Of a DNA stretch of 60,159 bases, positions 51,209 to 59,818 are shown one piece after another. Where the stretch lies: NCBI GenBank assembly GCA_050944855.1, contig JBMNRU010000019.1:1-60159 (forward strand), read 5' to 3'. The translations under genes were made by a program, and so were the position numbers. The stretch's first letter is position 1, and each line of letters opens with the position of its first letter. The notes under the pieces are model-generated. The model saw nothing but the letters and a program-made list of their open reading frames with translations, was not told where the DNA came from and ran no database searches. The DNA is from Lactonifactor sp050944855 (GTDB lineage: Bacteria; Bacillota; Clostridia; Lachnospirales; Lachnospiraceae).

Positions 51209-52157
51209 CCGCATTCTCCTTTCCAAACCATGCAGCCAGTGCCTGCTCCACAATACTATCAACTGTATTTGGATCCATTCCCTCAAAGTACTTCTCCACG
51301 ATTCGTGCCGGAACCTTATAGCATTTCTTTTTTATCGGATTCTTGCTCAGATATCTTTTAATCTTTGCTTCTGTAAGAGAACCGGAATGACTGCGAAGAT
51401 TTGCTACCATCTCCGATGTGATTTTCGTCTTCTCCTTATTCATCACACGAAAAACCATATCCTGCTCTTCTTCTGGAAGAAATGCCAGCTGCAAAGCAAC
51501 CTTTGTATAAAGTGCTCCTCTGTCTACCATATCTTTAAATGGCTTGATGAGGTCATTCAATTTCAGTAATCTCCCAACCGAGCTACCAGATAATTCATAT
51601 TCCTTACCAATCATATCTCTTGTATTCAACCTTTGGTCACCGTGACCACAGGTAGCTGGAAGTTCTTTTCCTTCCATACGAGCAATCTCTTCAATAATGT
51701 CATTTCTTCTTCCCTGACAGGATTCCTTCTCGTATCTCGCCTTCAGTACCGCTGCCTTCTCTGATATCAGCAAGTCGGAAAATGATCTCTGCATCAGATT
51801 CGTCTCAATCACATATACATAAGCCTCTTCCTCTGACAGATTTGTTTTCACGATTGCCGGTATGTCCTTCAATCCGACAAGCTTAGCTGCATTCATCCGA
51901 TTATGTCCGGAAAGCATTTCATATCCACCGTCAATCTCCTGCACAATTACCGGATTAAGAATTCCATGCTCCCTTACACTGGCAACCATATCTTCCAGGC
52001 GATCTCCTTCGTACAGATGAAATGGATGATCATGGAAAGGCCGGATTTTCTTTATCGGAAGCATCCGCAATCCGCCAGGTGCTGTTTTTTCCTCAATATC
52101 ATCCATTAACAGGTCCACTGCGTCACCAAATACTTTTCTTCTATTATTAGCCTTCAT
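51201..52157 (-). CDS. parB: ParB/Spo0J-type partition protein
   Basis: 318 residues. Sulfiredoxin/ParB N-domain: IKKIRPFHDHPFHLYEG, MVASVREHGILNPVIVQEID, and YEMLSGHNRMNAAKLVG (CTP/DNA-binding GHNRM). HTH region follows: YELSGSSVGRLLKLNDL. The C-terminus includes YFEGMDPNTVDSIVEQAL. Overlaps parA by 11 nt, a typical partition operon. It should load at a parS-like site for stable inheritance of the excised element; I did not find a clear parS. Confidence 0.88.
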   Translation of the reverse strand: MKANNRRKVFGDAVDLLMDDIEEKTAPGGLRMLPIKKIRPFHDHPFHLYEGDRLEDMVASVREHGILNPVIVQEIDGGYEMLSGHNRMNAAKLVGLKDIPAIVKTNLSEEEAYVYVIETNLMQRSFSDLLISEKAAVLKARYEKESCQGRRNDIIEEIARMEGKELPATCGHGDQRLNTRDMIGKEYELSGSSVGRLLKLNDLIKPFKDMVDRGALYTKVALQLAFLPEEEQDMVFRVMNKEKTKITSEMVANLRSHSGSLTEAKIKRYLSKNPIKKKCYKVPARIVEKYFEGMDPNTVDSIVEQALAAWFGKENADV

Positions 52158-52932
52158 AATCGATCAACTCCTTTGCAAATTTTCTATAAGCGATTCCTGC
52201 TGATGCCTTTTTACTGTACAAAGCAATCGGCATGGAATAATAAATGCTCTCTCCAACCTTTACGGTAGATGGAATCCTATTCTTAAATATTTTAATCTGT
52301 CCCTGGAAGCTTCCGGTCACTTCTTCGGTTAATACCTTACAGAGAGTCGTTCTTCCATCGCACATCGTAAGCAAAATACCGGCAATCGTTAATTTCGGAT
52401 TGATGCGTTTCTTGATCTTACCGACTGTTCTCAGAAAATCCTGCAATCCCATCATCGCCAGAAGCTGCGGATTCACAGTAATGACCACCTCATCTGCTGT
52501 CGCCAACGCATTGACAGTGAGCATCCCAAGTGAAGGTGCCGTATCCACCAGCACATAATCATATCTGTCTCTGATTGGCGCCAATACCTCTGCCAGCATC
52601 CGCTCTGCTCCCATTTCTGTTCTAAGCTTCGCCTCCACAGCAGATAGATAAATAGAAGAAGGAATAAAATCCACACCATCCTTGCTCTGAATATAATGCT
52701 CCAGCTCTTCTGGTTCCTCTTCCTCGATCTGTGCCATCAGCAGATGACCAATCGTATATTCCAGGTCCTTTGTATTCTCAATGCCATAACAGGTGCTGAG
52801 ATTTGCCTGACTGTCGAGATCAATGGCAAGAACCTTCTTTCCCATACTGCAAAGAGAATATGCCAGATTCAGCGTGGTCGTGGTTTTACCCACGCCACCC
52901 TTCTGTGATCCGATTACAATAACCATACTCAT
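52147..52932 (-). CDS. parA: ParA/Soj-type ATPase
   Basis: 261 residues: deviant Walker A GSQKGGVGKTTTTLNLAY, Walker A' VLAIDLDSQANLSTCYG, Walker B YDYVLVDTAPSLGMLTV, ending SAGIAYRKFAKELIDYEG. It partners ParB in element segregation. Short (no N-terminal HTH), as in chromosomal or ICE-type Soj. It follows the SymE-like gene by 2 nt. Confidence 0.92.
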   Translation of the reverse strand: MSMVIVIGSQKGGVGKTTTTLNLAYSLCSMGKKVLAIDLDSQANLSTCYGIENTKDLEYTIGHLLMAQIEEEEPEELEHYIQSKDGVDFIPSSIYLSAVEAKLRTEMGAERMLAEVLAPIRDRYDYVLVDTAPSLGMLTVNALATADEVVITVNPQLLAMMGLQDFLRTVGKIKKRINPKLTIAGILLTMCDGRTTLCKVLTEEVTGSFQGQIKIFKNRIPSTVKVGESIYYSMPIALYSKKASAGIAYRKFAKELIDYEG

Positions 52933-52934
52933 AA

Positions 52935-53261
52935 TTACTGCTCCTCCTTCTCTTCCATGTACTGTACCTTTTTCTCAGCTACAAACTGCGCATACAGCTC
53001 TTCCTTTTCTCTTTGGAATCGCTTCTGCAGCTTCTTAGTTTCCTTTTCCATAAAATCAGCCTTCATCTGCTCCAGCTCCGCTCTTTCAGTATCTGGCGTA
53101 ATCACCAGTTTCCCATTCTCACAGCTGACGGAAATATAATCTCCGATTGCAAATCCCATCTCTTCCAACCACTGGCCCTTCAGGATAATTGTTGGTGTCG
53201 CTTTATAATTTCTTCCATTCTGGGAATATACCTTCATACTTCTGTTTTTCTGATTCTTCAT
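52935..53261 (-). CDS. SymE-like protein with coiled-coil extension
   Basis: 108 residues. Residues 8-55 match the SymE/AbrB-like swapped-hairpin fold (NYKATPTIILKGQWLEEMGF, then GDYISVSCENGKLVITPD). The rest is a charged coiled coil (LQKRFQREKEELYAQFVAEK) absent from E. coli SymE. SymE-like genes accompany ParA in many Clostridia mobile elements. A toxin activity is not implied by the extended form; DNA binding as a regulator is equally possible. Confidence 0.65.
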   Translation of the reverse strand: MKNQKNRSMKVYSQNGRNYKATPTIILKGQWLEEMGFAIGDYISVSCENGKLVITPDTERAELEQMKADFMEKETKKLQKRFQREKEELYAQFVAEKKVQYMEEKEEQ

Positions 53262-53364
53262 AAGCTCCGTCTCCTTTTCAATTTTGAATTTTACATGGTC
53301 TCATGTACCATTTTGTGTTATACTCTTCTTAGATCTGCAACAACACATAGTCGGAGGAAATACC

Positions 53365-53577
53365 ATGAGTGAAGAAAAAGCCACCCATTCAAAGCTTTCA
53401 GAGGCTCGCAGACGAGCAAATAAGAAATACAATGATCGATTCGTTGAAATAAAAGTTCGTGTAACCCCAGAGAAACGTTCCATCATCAAGGAACACGCTG
53501 AAGCTATGGGAGAAAGTGCAACTGCCTTTATCAACCGAGCCATCGACGAAGCCATGAAACGGGATCTTTCCGAATAG
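53365..53577 (+). CDS. Ribbon-helix-helix DNA-binding protein
   Basis: 70 residues from ATG 53365, preceded by GGAGG at good distance; the frame opens further upstream, but that part lies in the control region. RFVEIKVRVTPEKRSIIKEHAEAMGESATAFINRAIDEAM is an Arc/CopG-type RHH fold. It diverges from the SymE-ParA-ParB operon. A dyad (ATGGT / ACCAT, 53294-53310) in the intergenic region is a plausible operator. Possibly an antitoxin or the operon repressor. Confidence 0.75.
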   Translation: MSEEKATHSKLSEARRRANKKYNDRFVEIKVRVTPEKRSIIKEHAEAMGESATAFINRAIDEAMKRDLSE

Positions 53578-53624
53578 CGACATATAGCGGTATATTCGCA
53601 TTTCGCTTCCGGAAAACAAAAAAA

Positions 53625-53670
53625 TCCGGTGACGTATGGATACAATTCCACACATCACCGGACGATTTTT
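53625..53670 (+). terminator. Terminator after the RHH gene
   Basis: TCCGGTGA pairs perfectly with TCACCGGA across a 22-nt loop, then CGATTTTT. Confidence 0.7.
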
Positions 53671-53784
53671 ATCCTCATAAATTTTCTCATGAGCAATCTC
53701 CAATGTGTACTTTTCTACATAAATAATATCATGTACAAGGCTTCCCATTTGATAATTTTTGTCTCATTTTTTACACATTTCAAA

Positions 53785-53805
53785 TGGTCTAAACCTGGTC
53801 TAAAC
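53785..53805. repeat. TGGTCTAAAC direct repeat beside the integrase end
   Basis: TGGTCTAAAC occurs at 53785-53794 and 53796-53805 (11-bp period) in the 430-nt gap downstream of the integrase. Such short repeats are typical of arm-type integrase sites, so the element end may lie here. No gene is seen in the rest of 53,671-54,100. Confidence 0.4.
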
Positions 53806-54054
53806 TTGACCTTTCCCCTTTATCGAACAGCCGAAAAATCCAGTAAAATCAAGCGTTCCAAGCACTTCATCAAATCATTGCCAGTATATTGCCGTGGCAA
53901 AGAAAAATTACCTTTATCATGCACTTTTACCTCTTTATAAGTCTTTATACCTCTATTTTTTGTTTATTCTGCACAAATTTTCAAGGGTGAACATTCATAA
54001 ATCTACGCCCCTCTACATAGGTTTTTAGGCTATTGGCGTACTAAATGGGGTACT

Positions 54055-54079
54055 TTGGCAGGGATTTTCGCCCTGCCAA
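54055..54079 (-). terminator. Hairpin after the integrase
   Basis: TTGGCAGGG pairs perfectly with CCCTGCCAA around ATTTTCG. No strong T run follows on the minus strand, so termination would be partial. It could also be part of the attachment region. Confidence 0.4.
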
Positions 54080-54100
54080 GACCTATTTTAACCTTAAAAA

Positions 54101-55297
54101 CTATCCAAAACGTCTTACCTTATTTTCCTCCGATTGTCTCCCACTGAAAGACACGATCTGTGCCATAGATTCTTCAGCTTTCTCGTAGCTGTTGTGGGTG
54201 TAGACGTTCAAGGTGACACTGGCATCGGAATGCCCCATCAGATACTGCAGGCTCTTTAAGTCCATACCTGCATTGGCCATGTTTGTACAAAATGTGTGTC
54301 GAAATACATGCGGTGTGATGCGTGGAAGCGGAATGATATTTTCTTCATTGTACTTCTGGCACAGTCTCTGTACTACCTTCTGAATGTGCATGGCAACCTT
54401 AGGATTGCCGTTCTTGTCCAGCAGGATAAATCCTGCATAGCCGTCAATCATCGCTTCTTTTTTCTGCTTCTTTCGGTTGGAAAGAATGTTGTAGAAGCTC
54501 TCATAGACTTCATCGCTCATTGGAATGTAGCGGCAGCCGCATTCTGTTTTTGTTTTCTCAATATAGCGTTTTCCATCTCTGGTCCTTACCAGGTGATGAT
54601 CCACACGGATTCTTCTGCGGTCAAAATCCAAGTCCGAAATCGTCAATCCGCAAAACTCGCTAATTCTCATACCTGTTCCCAGAAGGATCTTGATTTCATC
54701 TAGGTATCTGCAGAAATGAGCATCGTTTTTGATATATTCCAAAAACTGCTCCTGCTGTTTTGGAGTCAAGGCAACCCTTTTCTGGGTATTGTTGGGAATA
54801 ATATCCAGTCGGAACTCAAAAGGATTCCTGCGGATAATATCTTCGGTGTAAGCCATCTGAAATGCCGGTTTTACCACACCACGAATACTTGCGATGGTGC
54901 TGTAGGAATACCCGTCATCATAAAGCTTAATAAACCACAGCTTTGCATCTGACATTTTGATGTCACGAATGATTCTCTGACCGAAAGCTTCTTTCTGTAC
55001 AACACTCATCACAAATCGGTAACCTGTGGTGGTATTGTAGCGGACACCTCGTTTCAGGCTGATATAACGCTCCAGCAGCTGAATAACGGTAATTTCACCT
55101 CCGGCATAGTCAATTCCTTCGTGACGCATCAATTTGATTTCGTCCTCTTTCTTACGAAGCTTCATCAAATCCATATCATAGATGGAACGACGCTTTTTAT
55201 TGACATCTGTGTAACGGAATTCATACATTCCGTTCTTTCTTTGGCTTTCTCCTGTACGTAAAATACGTCCTTTGTTATCTCTTCTTTTATCAGACAT
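54101..55297 (-). CDS. int: Tn916-type tyrosine integrase
   Basis: 398 residues from ATG 55297 (MSDKRRDNKGRILRTGESQR), with AAGGAAAGGAG upstream; the frame is open to 55360. N-terminal arm-binding domain includes GMYEFRYTDVNKKRRS and a core-binding SAM-like region. Catalytic residues are visible: R in LLGTGMRISEFCGL, HVFRHTFCTNMANAG (H-x-x-R), and H/Y in LMGHSDASVTLNVYTH. It carries out excision and integration of the mobilizable element, with Xis encoded next to it. Complete. Confidence 0.93.
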   Translation of the reverse strand: MSDKRRDNKGRILRTGESQRKNGMYEFRYTDVNKKRRSIYDMDLMKLRKKEDEIKLMRHEGIDYAGGEITVIQLLERYISLKRGVRYNTTTGYRFVMSVVQKEAFGQRIIRDIKMSDAKLWFIKLYDDGYSYSTIASIRGVVKPAFQMAYTEDIIRRNPFEFRLDIIPNNTQKRVALTPKQQEQFLEYIKNDAHFCRYLDEIKILLGTGMRISEFCGLTISDLDFDRRRIRVDHHLVRTRDGKRYIEKTKTECGCRYIPMSDEVYESFYNILSNRKKQKKEAMIDGYAGFILLDKNGNPKVAMHIQKVVQRLCQKYNEENIIPLPRITPHVFRHTFCTNMANAGMDLKSLQYLMGHSDASVTLNVYTHNSYEKAEESMAQIVSFSGRQSEENKVRRFG

Positions 55298-55430
55298 ATT
55301 TAAAACTCCTTTCCTTGTGAAAAGAGCCCCGATATGACGTACATGCAACGAATGAACCAACTTCGCCGCATCCTTATTTTATCATATCGAGGCGTCTTTT
55401 TCTATGGGAATCTTCAGATGTTAATTGTGG

Positions 55431-55625
55431 TTAAATGGAGTAACACTGCTCGGTGAATTTATCCAGCTGTTTTCTCTTAATCAATCTTTTGGTTCCAACC
55501 CACAGCACAAAATCGCATCTGTCGTTGTTGGTGATTTCTCTTAATTTATTGATACCAATTCCGGAATAAGCAGCTGCCTCTTCCAAGGTTAAATTTGTTT
55601 TTTCCCAGATAGGAACTTCTTTCAT
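55431..55625 (-). CDS. xis: Tn916-type excisionase
   Basis: 64 residues from ATG 55625 (MKEVPIWEKTNLTLEEAA), with AGGAGG upstream; the frame is open to 55670. It reads YSGIGINKLREITNNDRCDFVLWVGTKRLIKRKQ in two parts, a winged-helix Xis close in pattern to the one at the left edge. It partners the adjacent integrase. The 130-nt gap to the integrase holds its ribosome site and no other gene. Confidence 0.85.
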   Translation of the reverse strand: MKEVPIWEKTNLTLEEAAAYSGIGINKLREITNNDRCDFVLWVGTKRLIKRKQLDKFTEQCYSI

Positions 55626-55679
55626 ATACTTACTACCTCCTATTTCAATACTGAACCGGCAAAGCGGCAAGCATTCTGC

Positions 55680-57572
55680 TTATAGGGCGTTTGCCGTTTC
55701 GTCCTGCCGTTTCAGCCAGATCCACCAGTCTTTGCCTCGTCTTTCACTTTCCAATTTATCTTTCATGGAATTTCTCGCCAAACGAACTGTCCTTTCGGAT
55801 ATGCCTCGTTCCATGGCTTCTTTATTGATTTCAGCCACCGAAGCTTCCTTGTCGTCAGAAAGAAATTCATAAATCAGTTTTACTGCCTGCTCCTGCTTCA
55901 GCTCTGTTTTTGTTCCCTGTCCTCCGGCAAGCAAATCTTCTGCAGAAATATCATAAGCACCAATCCAACGGAAGCCTTTCTGGTCTCCCAGGGAAAAAGC
56001 TAACGCCTGTCCGGGTGGCGCCAGGGAACTTTTTTCGTGAACAATCACTCGTGTAGTTGGGTCATCTTTCACTTTACCAACAAAGAGAATACTTCTAACC
56101 ACTGCGGCAATATCGATAGAACCAAGACCACGATAAGCACTTTGGGTTCCCGATGCCTTATTCAGATGGCCGATCATTACAATGGCACAGCTGGTAGCTT
56201 GTGCAATGTCTGCCAGTTTGCGAAAAATCGGTCTTACTTCGTTGGCTCTGTTCATATCCACATTTGCTCCAAGAAATGCCTGTAAGGGATCAATAACCAT
56301 CAGCTTTGCATTGTTTTCTCTGATTGCCTTTTCTATTCGGTCATCCGCAAGGGATAATGGATTTTCCGCATCATCAATGACCAATACTCTTTTTAAATCT
56401 GCACCTGAAGAAACAAGTCTCGGCTTTACCGTATCGCCCAGTCCGTCCTCAGCAGTTTGAAAAATCATATTAAATGGTTCAAATGGCTCCATATCCGGCA
56501 GAAATTTTTGATTGGTACAAGCCGCCGCAAGCTGCATGGCAAAGAAAGTTTTACCTTCTCCCGGATTACCTTGCACGATGGTTAATTTTCCAAACGGAAT
56601 ATAGGGATACCAGAGCCAGTCCACTTCCGTCTGCTCCACATCGTTCATGCAAATCATGGAAACAGATTTCGGAATTTCCTTTTGTTTTCTGATTCCGATT
56701 GTTACATGGTCTCCATATGATATTCCGCTTCTTTCGTTGACCAGTTCTTCATTCCAGTCTTTTGCATTTGGAAGAAATCTGTAGACGGAGATTTCCTGCG
56801 GAACCAGTTCTGCCAATTTCTCTGCAGCATAGTTTCCTGCTTCGTCATTGTCGGTGGCGATAAAAACGCTCTCAATATCTCTGCGTTCAGAAAGAAAACG
56901 CTCCAATGCTTTCGGCGAAACACCGCCTAAGGACAGATAACTGTGTTCTTCCCAGCCTGCCGGAAATAAAGCAATATGGGATAACAAATCAATCGGTGCT
57001 TCAAACACATACAATTCTGTTCCTTTTCCCTTGTAACAGAATCCGTAGGATTTGTCCGAACCGGTCACATCCATACGAAACTTATCTGTAATTCCTCTGC
57101 AATGAGCATATCGGGGAACGCCGTTTATATCTGTCCCCACAAACACTGCGTTATGATATTTTGCATCTTCGTAAATTAAACCATCTGCAATAAATCGCTC
57201 TATCAAATCCCGAGGAAGTTTTCTTTCTTCCGTCAGATACTGTATGATTCTTGTGTTGGATTCACAGCGAGGCGGAAGACAAAATTTCTTAGGTTCATCC
57301 ACTGCTTTACTCACTGCCACAGATTCTTCTTCAATCAGCATCTGCACCGCCTCCGGAAACGGCTTATCAAAAAATTCCATTACAAATTCAATAGGATAAC
57401 CGCCTTTGCTTTGACTGTGACGAAACCACTTATTTCCTTTGATTGTCAGGCTGTCATGTCTTTTCCAGCGATACTCATTTCCGCTTTTAAACAGCTGCTC
57501 CCCCTGAGAACGAAGAAACTGTTCCAAATTCACCTAATTTGCTCTGTCAATCTGTTCCTGTGTATATCCCAT
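55680..57572 (-). pseudogene. Toprim/RecA-type replication protein (DUF3991) with in-frame amber codon
   Basis: The strong ribosome site AGGAGG precedes ATG 57572, which reads MGYTQEQIDRAN and then TAG (57534-57536); the same frame goes on VNLEQFLRSQGEQLFKSGN. Related proteins run through as a single chain, so CAG to TAG is likely. Residues 13-90 form the DUF3991/CHC2-like primase start, 150-250 a toprim domain (LYVFEAPIDLLSHIALFPAG, FIATDNDEAGNYAAEKL), and 320-480 a RecA-type ATPase (VQGNPGEGKTFFAMQLAAAC, LMVIDPLQAFLG). GTG 57533 could restart translation without a good ribosome site. It probably primes replication of the mobilised element. Confidence 0.75.
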
Positions 57573-57584
57573 ACATACCTCCTG

Positions 57585-59075
57585 TTATAATGTCTGTTCT
57601 GCTTCCGTTTTCTGCAATTGTGGATGAATCTCACGAATGACCTGTTCGATGTCACTTTTGATCTTGAATAAGGTCATACACTCGTTTTTCATCTGCTTAT
57701 ATTTCTGATATTCTGTTTCCCTTTCTGAGGAAAGTTCTGCAAATTCTTTTTTCCATGCATCCAGAGGAAACGGCTGCTGTTCAAATCCTTTTTCCTTCAA
57801 TCTGCGCTTTACCATATAGAAACGGCGAAGCTCACTTTCATGGTCTTCTTGATATGCCTCTTTCGCTTTTGCAAAACGATATTTTCCTTTTTTCATTTCA
57901 TCATAAACCGGCTTTAGGTTCGAATAGAGCTTTGCATCTTCCATCAGCTGCTGAAGTTCCTTCAAACGCTGCTGTTTCTGATTCATGGATGCTTTACCTT
58001 CCTCCAGTTTTTCTTCAACAGAAGAAAGATAATTTTCAAAATCACTCAGCGTCTGCACTCCTTGCTGCCGAAGGTACTTGCACTCTTCCATAAAGCGTTT
58101 CGTGTTATTGTGCTTTGCCTTTGTTCTTCCTCTGGCATAAGTCATGGCAACTGTGTCACGCATACGCAGGGAATCTCGGAGCAAATCTGCCAAATACACC
58201 TCCTGCGGTTCTTTCAGAATTTCTTTTGCTTCCTCAATCCATTCTTTCAGTGCTGCAATGGTAGCTCGCATACTACGAATCATACAATTCGTGGCTTTAA
58301 TCCAGCGATTCAGCTCACCTTTTTCTGTTCGGATTCCTTTCTTCTCCATTTTGCGAACCAGCGGACCTTCGTGAACAGTGGGAATCAGATCCAATCCCTG
58401 ATCTACAAAAGAGCGATGGTCGATTCGGCAATCCAGCCCTTTTTCTTCAAATCTGGCATTAACCATATCTGCCCAGGCTCTGCGCCATAAATCCAATGTT
58501 TCCGGTCTGCCCCAATTTGTGGTTGGAACAGCATCAAACTCCCACTGTCCATTTTCTTTTTTGATACGGTTGCCATCCTCGTCCAAATGATAAACTCGGT
58601 GCTGCTTAGCTCCCCATGTTCCGTCATCGTTCAGAGGACGAATAGGAATCAAAACATGAAAATGCGGATTGGGGATACCGCCTTCTTCTCGATCCGGCTG
58701 ATGCACTGCCAAATCGCAAATCATTCCGTCAGAAACAAAGTATTTCTGAACAAATTCTCTCGCCAGTTCGATGTTCTCCTCTAAAGAAAATTCATTTTGC
58801 AGCGCCATATCAAAGCTATAGGCAAGCTGTGCCTTGTAATGCTTTTCGATTTGCTCCACCTCATTCCATAGCGTTGACCTGTCATAAAATCTTTTCGGTG
58901 CGTGTTCCGGCAAAATGATTTCTGTCAGAATGACACCGCCCTTTCTGGTGTAATCATGGGTTTCACCATCCCAGAGATTATGCAGCTTTTCACCGGCACG
59001 ATAGGCGGCACTGGCAACAGCTGTTCGTCCCTCACTTCGTTTAATCTGCTCCACATGAAAGTGATACAGTGCCAT
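57585..59075 (-). CDS. MobL/MobA relaxase (MobQ family)
   Basis: 496 residues. N-terminal relaxase domain: MALYHFHVEQIKRSEGR (Tyr 4 region), TAVASAAYRAGEKLHNLWDG, and the metal-binding triad in PNPHFHVLIPIRPL near 140. The rest is an alpha-helical, charged C-terminus with long coiled coils (YLSSVEEKLEEGKASMNQKQ). MobQ relaxases nick oriT at a GCGCCCT core and lead the strand into the recipient using the transfer machinery of another element. oriT lies beyond DUF3847 as expected. It overlaps DUF3847 by 1 nt. Confidence 0.92.
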   Translation of the reverse strand: MALYHFHVEQIKRSEGRTAVASAAYRAGEKLHNLWDGETHDYTRKGGVILTEIILPEHAPKRFYDRSTLWNEVEQIEKHYKAQLAYSFDMALQNEFSLEENIELAREFVQKYFVSDGMICDLAVHQPDREEGGIPNPHFHVLIPIRPLNDDGTWGAKQHRVYHLDEDGNRIKKENGQWEFDAVPTTNWGRPETLDLWRRAWADMVNARFEEKGLDCRIDHRSFVDQGLDLIPTVHEGPLVRKMEKKGIRTEKGELNRWIKATNCMIRSMRATIAALKEWIEEAKEILKEPQEVYLADLLRDSLRMRDTVAMTYARGRTKAKHNNTKRFMEECKYLRQQGVQTLSDFENYLSSVEEKLEEGKASMNQKQQRLKELQQLMEDAKLYSNLKPVYDEMKKGKYRFAKAKEAYQEDHESELRRFYMVKRRLKEKGFEQQPFPLDAWKKEFAELSSERETEYQKYKQMKNECMTLFKIKSDIEQVIREIHPQLQKTEAEQTL

Positions 59076-59377
59076 CAGCTGTCACCTCCCACTTCATGCT
59101 GTTCCATTGCCTTCCTAACCAATTCCTGTACCGCAGGTAAAGCAAAAACCTGTTCCATCAGAGAATAAAACTCTGTCCTTGTCAGGGAATCCGCTTCTTT
59201 AGAAATACTCTGAATCGCACCGCCCATGTTGCAAAGATGGTGAGTTCGCTGGCGGTCAGCTTCCTTTTCCAGATGCTGCTTGCGATTTTCCAGAAGATTG
59301 ATTTTGTTTTCATACTGCTTCACCTTGAATTCGGCCTCTTCTTTTTGCTTTAAAATGGATTCTCTTTTACATTCCAT
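59075..59377 (-). CDS. DUF3847 mobilisation accessory protein
   Basis: 100 residues. The N-terminal half is a coiled coil (KVKQYENKINLLENRKQHLE) followed by RTHHLCNMGGAIQSISKEA and LTRTEFYSLMEQVFALPAV, the DUF3847 signature. Such proteins precede MobL genes and probably assist relaxosome formation. It starts near the oriT region, 155 nt from the nic core, with AGGAGG upstream. Confidence 0.82.
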   Translation of the reverse strand: MECKRESILKQKEEAEFKVKQYENKINLLENRKQHLEKEADRQRTHHLCNMGGAIQSISKEADSLTRTEFYSLMEQVFALPAVQELVRKAMEQHEVGGDS

Positions 59378-59531
59378 TTTCTTATCCTCCTGTGAATATT
59401 CATCCTTGCCAAAAACAAGGTATGTAAAATGAGATAGGCGTCAGCCGCAAGAGTTTACTCTTGTCCGGAATGCAATTCCGCAATATGTGAATGTGTTCAG
59501 ACACAGGAGCATTTACCTTCGGAGAACGCAC

Positions 59532-59581
59532 ATACCGGAATGGAATAACCGGTATAGAAGTGCGCCCTTAGTTCCTAAGGG
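59532..59581. other. oriT: MobQ-type origin of transfer (oriT)
   Basis: A perfect inverted repeat ATACCGG / CCGGTAT (59532-59538 and 59549-59555) is followed by AGAAGTGCGCCCTTA (59556-59570), which contains the GTGCGCCCT nic core of MobQ-type origins (RSF1010/pIP501/pSK41 class). A CCCTTAG / CTAAGGG hairpin follows (59565-59581). It lies upstream of DUF3847-MobL in the expected place. The nick is predicted within the GCGCCCT core. Confidence 0.82.
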
Positions 59582-59719
59582 AAATTTCTTGTTTCAGTTT
59601 CTGAGAAAATTGTAATTTCTATCTAAACTTAGTTTTCATGGATTTATAGCGATATTTAACTGGTTCAAAACCCGCACTTTTCTGTGACCTCTATTCTTTA
59701 TACTTAAAATTTTAATTAG

Positions 59720-59772
59720 AAAAAAAATCTATGGACTTGTACGCCGGGTCATGCGCCCTCTGAGTCCATAGA
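59720..59772 (-). terminator. Terminator after the partial Xre gene
   Basis: TCTATGGACT and AGTCCATAGA (10 bp) across a GC-rich loop; on the minus strand eight T follow (59720-59727). It ends the gene beyond 59819. The stretch 59,582-59,719 has no gene. Confidence 0.75.
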
Positions 59773-59818
59773 CATAAAGAAAACCACAAAAGTTTTCACT
59801 CCAGTGGTTTCAAAATCG

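Noticed and set aside
53294..53310. ATGGT/ACCAT dyad considered as parS
   Set aside because: It does not resemble the 16-bp parS consensus and lies in the promoter of the RHH gene; an operator is more likely.
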